Shown here: piece after piece, positions 29,680 through 38,303 of the stretch
Layout: the number at the start of each line of letters is the position of its first letter
Numbering within the stretch: position 1 is the stretch's first letter
Assembly (NCBI GenBank): GCA_025361065.1
Contig: JANYAY010000013.1
Span: 1 to 48,043 of the forward strand
Source of the DNA: Deltaproteobacteria bacterium
Lineage (GTDB): Bacteria > Desulfobacterota > Syntrophia > Syntrophales > Smithellaceae
Length of the DNA: 48,043 nt
Direction of reading: 5' to 3'
Notes under the pieces: model-generated
Told to the model about the DNA's origin: nothing
Databases searched by the model: none
The model's input: only the letters and a program-made list of their open reading frames with translations
Made by a program: the position numbers and the translations under genes

Positions 29680-29880
29680 AATTGAACAAAGAAGCTATGC
29701 CCCGCTTCTACTGAGACATGTCCCATTATGGAACGTAGATTGCTGCACCTAAACATAATTTTCAATCATCTGCAAATTTTTTTTCTTATTAATATCATTA
29801 TTTTAAAACAATGTTGAAGAATGAATGCTCCACTATGGCATAATATTTGGATTTCCTCACAACATTTCCAGAAAATTATA
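29680..29880 (+). promoter_or_regulatory. Putative sigma54 promoter region, copy 2 (UAS + IHF-like + -24/-12-like)
   Basis: Identical 27-mer at 29711-29737, TATCATTATTTTA at 29793, TGGCATAATATTTGGA at 29836; paralogous to 25748-25945. Confidence 0.75.
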
Positions 29881-29941
29881 ATCAGTAGATGATCATTAGT
29901 GTTCCCCGCAAGTCGCCGGAGGGGGCTTCACAATTGAAAGA

Positions 29942-30538
29942 ATGGTGAGCGATGAAAAACAATTGCACGGGGAATCTGTGAATTTGAAGGGTCAACTCCA
30001 TATCCATACGACTTTTTCCGACGGAAGGCTTACCCTTCAGGAAGTGTCCAATATCTATGAGGACCTCGGATTCGATTTCATTGTCGTTACCGACCATGAT
30101 CACCTCTTAAAGCCCGGTTATCGAGAGGCCATTGAAGGGTTAAGATCGAACCTGCTCGTCTTTTTCGGCGTTGAGCTCACATTGCATACCCGCTGGGGTT
30201 ATGTACATGTCAGTGAAATCGAAGGCAAAGAGGAGAAACTGTATATTTTCAACCACCCCTACGAATATGGGTTATCTTTGAAACAGTGCCGGGAATGCAT
30301 CAAGGATGTGACAAGGGTGCATAGGCTCGATGCCGTCGAAGTGTCGCATCAGGGTTTTTATACGCCTCAGTTTGACAGCGAATCCATTCCTTACCCGAAG
30401 GTAGCTACCGATGATTCGCACGCCAGAATGGGTTGCGGGCGGGCATGGATCGAGATTGTTTGCGAGAAGGATAAGGATACTATCCTGAGACAAATAAAGA
30501 AAGGAGAGTTCAAATATCGTTTTGTTAGAGGGCAGTAA
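29942..30538 (+). CDS. PHP-domain protein (putative metal-dependent phosphoesterase)
   Basis: 198 aa; LKGQLHIHTTFSDGRLTLQEVSNIYEDLGFDFIVVTDHDHL, FFGVELTLHTRWGYVHV, FNHPYEY, ATDDSHARMGCGRAWI. Confidence 0.88.
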   Translation: MVSDEKQLHGESVNLKGQLHIHTTFSDGRLTLQEVSNIYEDLGFDFIVVTDHDHLLKPGYREAIEGLRSNLLVFFGVELTLHTRWGYVHVSEIEGKEEKLYIFNHPYEYGLSLKQCRECIKDVTRVHRLDAVEVSHQGFYTPQFDSESIPYPKVATDDSHARMGCGRAWIEIVCEKDKDTILRQIKKGEFKYRFVRGQ

Positions 30539-30585
30539 ATTATTATGGCAAAATAATATGAACAATAGAACAGGAGGTGTGAGAA

Positions 30586-31731
30586 ATGAAAAGGGTTGCT
30601 ATCTGTGCGGTGGCACAACACGAGATTAAAGGCAACATTTGGTACAAGCGTTTTCAAGATATGTTGCTGGACATTCTCGAAGATCTGCAGGGGGAAACCG
30701 GATTTACCTTTGGCGGCGAAAATGGTGTGAAGAACGTATTAACCTGTTCCGACGATTTTTTTGATGCCAGAACTATATCAGACAATGCGGTGAACGATGT
30801 AGTCGGTGCTGCCAATTACCGGGGAGAACAGAAAATGGCGCAGGAAGGGCTTAACGGTATTGGATACGCAATGGCCGATATTCTGTCCGGACATGATGAT
30901 GTTATTTATTTTGCAGGACATTGCAAAGAGTCTCTTTCGGCAAGCAGGAATCAAATAGCGAACATGGCTTATGATCCGTTTTACTGCCGTTGCCTGGGGA
31001 TGGATTACCTTAATGCCGCAGGACTCCAGGCCAGAGCATACATGGAGAAAACCAAGATCACTCCAGAGCAGCTTGCGCAGGTGGTTGTGAGAGCGCGTCA
31101 ATGGGCGTCTCGAAATACATATGCCAATGAGAAAACGCAGCTTAATCTGGGCGATGTAATGTATTCATCCGTTCTTTGTGATCCGATAAGAAGCCTGCAT
31201 GCTTATCCGGTATCGGACGGTGCGGTAGCAATGCTTCTCGCCTCTGAAGAAAGGGCATATGAATTCACCGACAATCCGATTTGGATCACCGGTTTTGGGA
31301 ACTGTATGGACGATTATTTTATGGGCCGGCGTGATCTGGCGGCGAGCTCCGCTTTGAAAAAAGCCGCCGAGCAAGCCTACAAGATGGCCGGCATTAAGCA
31401 GCCGCGGAAATCGGTCAACTTGATGGAGGTTATGGACTGTTATGCTTATCAGCAACCCATGTGGCTGGAGGGTCTGGGTTTGTGCGATGAAGGCAAGGGG
31501 GGCGATTTCATCAATGAATATGGTCCGGCCAAATACAACGTCAATCTCTCCGGCGGCATGCTGGCCGGGAGGCCTCTCATGATTGGCGGTTTATACGGGG
31601 TGGCCGAGGCGGTTCTGCAACTTAAGGGTCAGGCCAATGAGCACCAGGCAGCTGACGTAAATTGCGCTGTTATCCAAAGCACGACGGGCGGGGCGGGACA
31701 GTTCCAAACGGTTGTTGTACTTGAAAGATAG
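30586..31731 (+). CDS. Thiolase-fold protein 1 (SCP-x/lipid-transfer-like), catalytic residues apparently absent
   Basis: 381 aa; DDVIYFAGHCKESL, MEVMDCYAYQ, NLSGGMLAGRPLMIGGLYGVAEAVLQLKGQA, TTGGAGQFQTVVVLER. Confidence 0.82.
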   Translation: MKRVAICAVAQHEIKGNIWYKRFQDMLLDILEDLQGETGFTFGGENGVKNVLTCSDDFFDARTISDNAVNDVVGAANYRGEQKMAQEGLNGIGYAMADILSGHDDVIYFAGHCKESLSASRNQIANMAYDPFYCRCLGMDYLNAAGLQARAYMEKTKITPEQLAQVVVRARQWASRNTYANEKTQLNLGDVMYSSVLCDPIRSLHAYPVSDGAVAMLLASEERAYEFTDNPIWITGFGNCMDDYFMGRRDLAASSALKKAAEQAYKMAGIKQPRKSVNLMEVMDCYAYQQPMWLEGLGLCDEGKGGDFINEYGPAKYNVNLSGGMLAGRPLMIGGLYGVAEAVLQLKGQANEHQAADVNCAVIQSTTGGAGQFQTVVVLER

Positions 31732-31742
31732 GGGGTCTCCAA

Positions 31743-32945
31743 ATGACGAAAAAGAAAAATAGAAATGTAGGTATTGTAGGAATCGGAATGACGGAAATAT
31801 CCAGTCATAAAGAAGACCAGAACCAGCCCGAGATGATCAACGAGGCGGTTAGGGCAGCCCTTGCCGATGCCGGAATAACTTTGAAAGATATAGACTGTGT
31901 TGTTCATGGAAACATGGAGTTGTTTGAAATGGTGCATCAGCCGGACCTGTGGCACATGATCGGTACCGGCGCTCTGGGCAAGCCCGAATTCAGGATTACG
32001 ACGGGGGGCACTACCGGTATGACCCTGATTGCCGCATCAGACAATCTTGTAGCGTCAGGCATGTATGATGTTGTCATGGCCATAGGATTCAATAAACTGC
32101 AGGAGGCGGGGAGTACCACTGGCGGCATAACAAATATGGCGGACCCTCTTTGGTATCGTCATTTGCAGACCGGCGCTTTGACCAGCACTTCGGCCAATAT
32201 GACCATTGAGGAATTTGGTGCAGAGCGGGCGAGAAAGGCTGCAATGAAGCATCGTATTATGATGGATAAACATGCCGGTCTCAACGAGAGGGCGCACAGG
32301 AGATTGGGGCTGGAATACAATCAGATGGAAGACCTTATGAAAAACTCGCCGCCGCTTATCGGTGATCTGAGGCTGATCCACATGTGCTCACAGAGTGACG
32401 GCGCATGCGTTATGATATTAGCTTCAGAAGAAAAAGCAAAAAAAATAAGTAAAAAGCCGGTTTGGATTAGAGACCATATTGCTGTCCACCGGGAGGAAAC
32501 CGCATCCAACGCCTATTTCCCCATCCTGAGTGAAAACTCTCATCGTGCCGCGGCCAGGAAACTTTTTGCCCGAAACGGCATCACCAATCCGGTCGAATAC
32601 TTTGATGTCTTTGAAATGTATGACCCATCCGCGTGGTGGGGTATTGAATGGCTGCGCGATTTCTTTCTCTTAAAAGGAGATGAAGCCATTAAGATGGTGG
32701 AGAATGGGGATTGGGATCTTGACGGGAAGGTGCCGGTCAACCCTTCGGGCGGCGTAACCGCCAGCAATCCCATCAGCGCAACCGCAATGTTAAAACCGGC
32801 GGAAGTTGCGCTTCAGATAAGGGGAGATGCGGGGACACATCAGCTTAAACGGGAAGTCAGGCACGGACTTGCTTCCGGGTTTGGTGGAGTTATGTGGACG
32901 GAGCTGATGATACTGGAAAAAGACTTAAATTGGCAGGGGGTGTGA
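31743..32945 (+). CDS. Thiolase-fold protein 2 (SCP-x/lipid-transfer-like), catalytic residues apparently absent
   Basis: 400 aa; VGIVGIGMTEISSHKEDQNQPEMINEAVRAALADAGITLKDID, FRITTGGTTGMTLIAASDNLVASGMYDVVMAIGFNKL, VPVNPSGGVTASNPISATAMLKPAEVALQIRGDAG. Confidence 0.88.
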   Translation: MTKKKNRNVGIVGIGMTEISSHKEDQNQPEMINEAVRAALADAGITLKDIDCVVHGNMELFEMVHQPDLWHMIGTGALGKPEFRITTGGTTGMTLIAASDNLVASGMYDVVMAIGFNKLQEAGSTTGGITNMADPLWYRHLQTGALTSTSANMTIEEFGAERARKAAMKHRIMMDKHAGLNERAHRRLGLEYNQMEDLMKNSPPLIGDLRLIHMCSQSDGACVMILASEEKAKKISKKPVWIRDHIAVHREETASNAYFPILSENSHRAAARKLFARNGITNPVEYFDVFEMYDPSAWWGIEWLRDFFLLKGDEAIKMVENGDWDLDGKVPVNPSGGVTASNPISATAMLKPAEVALQIRGDAGTHQLKREVRHGLASGFGGVMWTELMILEKDLNWQGV

Positions 32946-33430
32946 TGATGGCTAAAAATAAATTGAATACTCAGGCTGAGGAACTGATTTCCATACAAGT
33001 CGTAAACTCCATTGATTACTCTTTCCCCACCGGACCGATTATGGGGAAGTGGTTTCAGGGCCTGAAGGAGAAAAAGTTTTATGCGACAAAGTGTCCTTCC
33101 TGCGGTCGTACTATGACTCCGCCTCGGGGGTGTTGCGCGTTATGTGTTGTCCGTTCCGAGGAATTTGTGGAAGTTGGGCCCAAAGGTACCGTCGAAAATT
33201 ATGATATTGCGTACTATGCAAGCCCTGATCCGCTGACCGGAAAAGTACGCTCCACTCCGTACGCCGCGGTTTTCGTACGGATGGACGGATCCGATTGTGA
33301 CATCTTTACTCATGGAATCAAGGACGAGGATATTCCTAAGCTCAAGCGTGGGGTGAGAGTGAGGCCCGTATGGAATGAAGTAAGAACCGGGTGTATTGAA
33401 GATATGCTGTACTTTGAAATTGATGCTTAA
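32945..33430 (+). CDS. DUF35 (Zn-ribbon + OB-fold) protein 1
   Basis: MGKWFQGLKEKKFYATKCPSCGRTMTPPRGCCALC; GTVENYDI; start taken at the ATGATG overlapping the upstream TGA (ORF track start 32894 is probably too early). Confidence 0.85.
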   Translation: MMAKNKLNTQAEELISIQVVNSIDYSFPTGPIMGKWFQGLKEKKFYATKCPSCGRTMTPPRGCCALCVVRSEEFVEVGPKGTVENYDIAYYASPDPLTGKVRSTPYAAVFVRMDGSDCDIFTHGIKDEDIPKLKRGVRVRPVWNEVRTGCIEDMLYFEIDA

Positions 33431-33436
33431 GGAGAG

Positions 33437-33916
33437 TTGAAAATGAATACATGCAGAAATGAGATCAGTAAAGACTGTTTCGTTGTACCCGGAAAGATGG
33501 CTCTTCCCAACCAGTATTTTGCCGGCCGGGTAGGATCGAAGTTTATCATATCCCTGCGGGATTCAAGGAAGATACTTGGTGTCCGCTGCCCGAAATGTAA
33601 AAGTGTTTATGTTCCGCCTCTGGAATACTGTGAGAAGGATATGACAAAAATTGATGAGAATTGGGTGGAACTGGGGAATGAGGGAGTCCTTACCAACTAT
33701 ACGGTGGTGAACTACCGTGATGCGCACTTGCCCAGAAAAGTGCCGTATATCCTGGGGATGGTCCTACTGGATGGCGCGGAAACGCCGTTTGTCCACATCG
33801 TTTCGGGCATTGAGCCGGAAAATGTGGAGATCGGCATGAGGGTCAAAGCCGTGTTTGCCGACAAAACGACGAATACTATTTTGGATATCGATCATTTTGC
33901 GCCGGTCGAGGAATAA
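33437..33916 (+). CDS. DUF35 (Zn-ribbon + OB-fold) protein 2
   Basis: 159 aa; FIISLRDSRKILGVRCPKCKSVYVPPLEYCEKDMTKIDENWVELGNEGVLTNYTVV. Confidence 0.85.
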   Translation: MKMNTCRNEISKDCFVVPGKMALPNQYFAGRVGSKFIISLRDSRKILGVRCPKCKSVYVPPLEYCEKDMTKIDENWVELGNEGVLTNYTVVNYRDAHLPRKVPYILGMVLLDGAETPFVHIVSGIEPENVEIGMRVKAVFADKTTNTILDIDHFAPVEE

Positions 33917-33997
33917 AATGATAATTGTCACTGCCCGCTTGTTCTGAAATAAGAACCCGGCGGCAATAATAAACAGAAAGGGTTAAGGGTCAAAAAT

Positions 33998-35149
33998 ATG
34001 GATTTCAGAATAGCCGAAGAGCATCTTGCCATTGTGGAAAGCGTCGAAAAATTTGCCAGAAATGAGATGTTGCCGCTGGCGCAGGAGTTGGATGAAAAAA
34101 GCGAGTTTTCCAAACCTTTGTGGAAAAAAATGGGTGAATTAGGTTACCCGGGCCTGTTGGCTGATCAAAAATATGGAGGAAGCGGTCTGGGTGCGCTGGG
34201 GACGACGATGGCTCTTGAGGCTGCCGGGAGAGGAGGTGCGGATCAGGGCACCTTGCTTTCCTGGGCTGCTCATATGGTTATTTCCATGTTAAACATTGAG
34301 CACTGGGGGAACGAGGAACAAAATCAAAAGTATCTCCCGAAGATGGCAGTGGGTGATTGGATAGGAGCGATGGCCCTGACAGAACCCAATGCAGGTAGTG
34401 ACGCCAGCTCAATTACAACCAGGGCCGCACGTGAGGGAGATAAATACATTCTCAACGGCACCAAGCTGTTTATAACCAATGGGCCGATCTGTGACGTTGT
34501 AGTCGTAATAGCGCGTTCTGAGGCTGGTTCCAAAGGCGCCAACGGGACCACTGCCTTTATCGTTGATAAGAGCATGCCGGGATGGTTTTCGAGTAGAAAA
34601 CTGGACAAGATGGGGTTAAGGGCTTCACCGACGGGAGAACTGGTGTTTGATAATTGCGAAGTTCCGGTGGAGAACGTTTTGGGTGAGGTCGGTATGGGTA
34701 TAAAAAGTGTCGCTTTCTCTGGTGTCAACTGGGAGCGGACGATCCTGGCCGGTCATTTCCTGGGAGGTATGGAATTCAATCTGGACCAGTGTATAAAGTA
34801 TGCCAAGGAGCGAGTACAATTCGGGCGACCTATCGCCAGTTTTCAAGCGATACAGCATAAAATAGTCGATATGGCTGCGGATATTGAGGCGCTGAAGCTT
34901 TTATTCTACAGACAGGCCTGGATGATTGATAACAATATCCCTTGTATAAAAGAGACTTCGCTAACGAAAGCCATATTGGGCGGGATGATGCTCAGGAATG
35001 CAGATGAAGCGATCCAGATATTTGGCGGTTATGGGTTATGTAAAGAATATCCTGTGGAAAGGTTTTACCGTGATTGGAAGCTTGCCTCAATCGGGGGCGG
35101 TACAGCTGAGGTTAACAGGGATATCGCCGCCAAGATCCTGTTGAAATAA
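33998..35149 (+). CDS. Acyl-CoA dehydrogenase 1
   Basis: 383 aa; MALTEPNAGSDASSITTRAAREGDKYILNGTKLFITNGP, RVQFGRPIASFQAIQHKIVDMA, QIFGGYGLCKEYPVERFYRDWKLASIGGGTAEVNRDIAAK. Confidence 0.96.
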   Translation: MDFRIAEEHLAIVESVEKFARNEMLPLAQELDEKSEFSKPLWKKMGELGYPGLLADQKYGGSGLGALGTTMALEAAGRGGADQGTLLSWAAHMVISMLNIEHWGNEEQNQKYLPKMAVGDWIGAMALTEPNAGSDASSITTRAAREGDKYILNGTKLFITNGPICDVVVVIARSEAGSKGANGTTAFIVDKSMPGWFSSRKLDKMGLRASPTGELVFDNCEVPVENVLGEVGMGIKSVAFSGVNWERTILAGHFLGGMEFNLDQCIKYAKERVQFGRPIASFQAIQHKIVDMAADIEALKLLFYRQAWMIDNNIPCIKETSLTKAILGGMMLRNADEAIQIFGGYGLCKEYPVERFYRDWKLASIGGGTAEVNRDIAAKILLK

Positions 35150-35155
35150 TGGGAA

Positions 35156-35525
35156 GTTGTTCGGACAGTCAAAGGTTGTTTTTCCGGCGCGTCTCCGCTC
35201 CCCGTGGAAGTCATCAAGTCGTTCGAGGCCAAGACTGGTGCGCAGATATGCGAAGCATACGGGCTATCGGAAACAAGTCCCGGGGTTACGATCAACCCGT
35301 TGGGCGGCAAAACAAAGGCAAGTTCGGTCGGCCTTCGTGGTGATGAACCCTGGTCAACAGATGACAGCGGAAGAGGTGATGAAATTCTGCCAGGAGAAAC
35401 TGGCGAAATACAAGGTTCCGACTGCAGTCGAGTTTATCGACGCTCTCCAGAAGAGTGGTGTGGGAAAAATCCTCCGCAAGGAACTAAAAGCGGCCGAGCT
35501 GGAAAAGATGAAGACCGCGAAATAG
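35156..35525 (+). pseudogene. Remnant of an AMP-dependent acyl-CoA ligase
   Basis: VKGCFSGASPLPVEVIKSFEAKTGAQICEAYGLSETSPGVTINPLGG in one frame, then after an internal deletion FVVMNPGQQMTAEEVMKFCQEKLAKYKVPTAVEFIDALQKSGVGKILRKEL in another. Confidence 0.88.
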
Positions 35526-35666
35526 AATTCCATGGACTGACAGGGAGTAAGCAGTTCTCTAAGTTAACAGGGAACAGACGTAATGGCCGCAAAAGATCAA
35601 ATTTTATGCGGAAATTTCTTTAAGAAGCAAAATCTTACTAAAATATAAAAGGGGGAACATAACATC

Positions 35667-37256
35667 ATGAAGGGATTAACACCGTATGAAGAAAACGTAA
35701 TACGTCGCGTCGCCGTAGGTGATATGCTCATTCGAACCGCCGCCCGCTATCCGCATACGAAAGCTCTGCGCTTTCGCGATAGAACCTACACGTTCACCGC
35801 ATTGAACAAAGCCGTCAACCGCTGTGCTCACGGCCTGACTAAAATGGGTGTAAAGAAGGGCGACCGGTGTGCTATTCTGTCCCACAACTGCGACCAGTTC
35901 GTCATCCTCTGGTGGGGCCTGATGAAGATCGGGGCTGTCATTACCCCCCTCAACTTCATGCTGAAAAACGACGAGGTCAAATATATCGTCAATCATTCTG
36001 AACCTGTGGCCTTCTTTGTTGAAGACAAGCTCATTCCGAACATGCTAACCATCAAGGATTCGTTGAAAACAGTCCGAATCTTCGGCTACATCAATCTGGC
36101 CGGCGAAGCCGTCCCGGAGGGGTGGCTGAACATTGAAGATCTCTGGAAGGCCGACCTTCCCGCCACAGAACCGGAAGTCCTGATTTATCCGGATGATCCG
36201 GCGCTCCTTCTCTATACCTCCGGCACCGAGTCGGCACCCAAAGGCGTCGTCAACACGCATCTCAATTTTTTCAGTATAGTCCTGAGCGCCTCGGCGGACC
36301 TGCACATCGGCAAGGGGGACGTCACTATCGGCGGCATTCCGCTGTATCATGTCGCTGCGATGTACCTCTTTATTGCCTTTGTCGCCCTCGGTGCCACAAA
36401 CCTGATGGAATATGCCCCGGACCCGGTCGAGATCCTGAAGTTCACTCAGGAAGATAAGGTTACTATCTGGGTCTGGCCACCGACTTTGTACATCAACCTG
36501 CCGCTGTTTCCGAACTTTGACCAACTCGACTTCTCATCGCTCAAACTATGCATTGTGTTCGGCGCACTTTGTCCACCGGCTGTTCTGGAGCGGTGGCGAA
36601 CAAAGCTGCCTTCAACCCAGTTCATGAACTACTATGGTCAGACGGAGATGAGTCCCCTGGGTGCCTGTCTGCAGGATGAAGATTTCCCTGCGCATCCTGA
36701 TTCCATCGGCCGTTCCCATGTTCCGCTGGAATTGAAGGTCTTTGGTCTGGACGACAAGGAGCTGCCCCGGGGCGAAGTTGGTCAACTCGTTGCAAGAGGT
36801 CCGGCAATCATGCGTGGCTATTACAAGGAAGAGGACAAGACGGCAGCGACTTTCCGGGGCGGTTGGCACCATACGGGCGACATCGTCCGGATGGACGACG
36901 AAGGTTTTATCTACTTCGTTGATCGGGCCAAGGACATCATCAAGACCGGCGGAGAAAATGTCTCCTCACAGGAAGTCGAGGCGTTCCTGTACAAGCATCC
37001 GAAAGTGGCCGATGCGGCCGTCATCGGTATGCCCGATCCGGTCTGGTCGGAAGCAGTTACGGCGATCGTAGTCCCCAAGCCGGGTCAGACGCTGAACGAG
37101 AAAGAGATCATTGATTTTTGCAAAGAGTCTCTGGCTGTCTACAAGGTTCCGAAAAATATTTTCTTTATCGAGGCGCTGCCGCGCAATCCGAGCGGCAAGG
37201 TCCTGAAGAACATCCTGCGCAAGGAATGCGAGGACAAACTGAAGGCAAAGGTCTAA
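35667..37256 (+). CDS. AMP-dependent acyl-CoA synthetase/ligase
   Basis: 529 aa; LLLYTSGTESAPKGVVNTH, MNYYGQTEMSPLG, WHHTGDIVRMDDEGFIYFVDRAKDIIKTGGENVSSQEVE, NPSGKVLKNILRKE. Confidence 0.95.
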   Translation: MKGLTPYEENVIRRVAVGDMLIRTAARYPHTKALRFRDRTYTFTALNKAVNRCAHGLTKMGVKKGDRCAILSHNCDQFVILWWGLMKIGAVITPLNFMLKNDEVKYIVNHSEPVAFFVEDKLIPNMLTIKDSLKTVRIFGYINLAGEAVPEGWLNIEDLWKADLPATEPEVLIYPDDPALLLYTSGTESAPKGVVNTHLNFFSIVLSASADLHIGKGDVTIGGIPLYHVAAMYLFIAFVALGATNLMEYAPDPVEILKFTQEDKVTIWVWPPTLYINLPLFPNFDQLDFSSLKLCIVFGALCPPAVLERWRTKLPSTQFMNYYGQTEMSPLGACLQDEDFPAHPDSIGRSHVPLELKVFGLDDKELPRGEVGQLVARGPAIMRGYYKEEDKTAATFRGGWHHTGDIVRMDDEGFIYFVDRAKDIIKTGGENVSSQEVEAFLYKHPKVADAAVIGMPDPVWSEAVTAIVVPKPGQTLNEKEIIDFCKESLAVYKVPKNIFFIEALPRNPSGKVLKNILRKECEDKLKAKV

Positions 37257-37316
37257 GGACGACGGGATTGATGAAAGTAAAGACAAAATAATACAATAAT
37301 TATGAGGTGAAAACTA

Positions 37317-38234
37317 ATGAGCAATAAACGTATTGTTACCTGTGCAATAACCGGATCTATTAATATTCCCACTATGTCGGAGTACCTTCCCATCACACCC
37401 CTGCAGATCGCTCAAAATGCGCTGGATGCCGCTGCTGCGGGAGCGGCGGTGGTTCATATCCATGCCCGCAATCCGGAGAACGGCATGCCCTCGCCGGATC
37501 TTAATATCTTTCAGGAGATTATTGATCTCATTCGTGAAAAGAATAAGGAACTCATTATTTGTCTTACCACGGGCGGTGGCGCGGGAATGACGGTAGAGCA
37601 GCGGTTGTCGGTGGTTCCGCGGTTCAAGCCGGAGCTGGCTTCCTGCAATCTGGGATCCATAAATTGGGGAATATTTGTCATTGGCGAGAAATATAAAGAG
37701 TTCAAATATCCTTGGGAAAGCGCGATGCTGAAGATGATGGAAGGTGCCATCTTCCAGAATAGTTTTGCCGATCTTAAAGCGATGCTTCCCATAATGGCAG
37801 AAAATGGAACCAAACCGGAGTTTGAGGTTTACGATACGGGGCACCTCAACAATTTGGCCTACCTGATACAGGCAGGCCTCATTAAAACGCCAGTTTATTT
37901 GCAGTTTGTGACTGGTATCTTGGGAGGTATCGGTTCAACTCCTTACGATCTTATCAATCTGCACACGACTGCAGATCGGCTTATCGGTCCGGGGAACTAC
38001 GTGTGGTCTGCATTCGGTGCAGGACGGGCCGAGTTTCCCATCTGTGCCCAGGCGTTATTATTGGGAGGTAATGTGCGGGTAGGTATGGAAGACAATCTAA
38101 TGCTCACCCGCAAGCAGAAGGCAAAGAATAATGGGGAATTGGTGGAGAAGATGGTGAGAATCATGCGGGAATTCGATTTCGAGCCAGCCACGACGGAAGA
38201 GGCGCGGGAGATTCTGGGTCTAAAGAAGAAGTAG
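37317..38234 (+). CDS. BKACE / DUF849 family beta-keto acid cleavage enzyme
   Basis: 305 aa; VTCAITGSINIPTMSEYLPITPLQIAQNALDAAAAGAAVVHIHARNPENGMPSPD, PEFEVYDTGHLNNL, VRVGMEDNLML. Confidence 0.93.
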   Translation: MSNKRIVTCAITGSINIPTMSEYLPITPLQIAQNALDAAAAGAAVVHIHARNPENGMPSPDLNIFQEIIDLIREKNKELIICLTTGGGAGMTVEQRLSVVPRFKPELASCNLGSINWGIFVIGEKYKEFKYPWESAMLKMMEGAIFQNSFADLKAMLPIMAENGTKPEFEVYDTGHLNNLAYLIQAGLIKTPVYLQFVTGILGGIGSTPYDLINLHTTADRLIGPGNYVWSAFGAGRAEFPICAQALLLGGNVRVGMEDNLMLTRKQKAKNNGELVEKMVRIMREFDFEPATTEEAREILGLKKK

Positions 38235-38303
38235 CGTTGACATTGGTAAAGTTGGCAAAAGGGTTTCATTACGTCCACAACATATACAAGGAGTCAACGG
38301 ATT

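Noticed and set aside
35157-35623. ORFs 35149-35343, 35157-35525 and 35204-35623 as separate genes
   Set aside because: Different frames of one decayed acyl-CoA ligase
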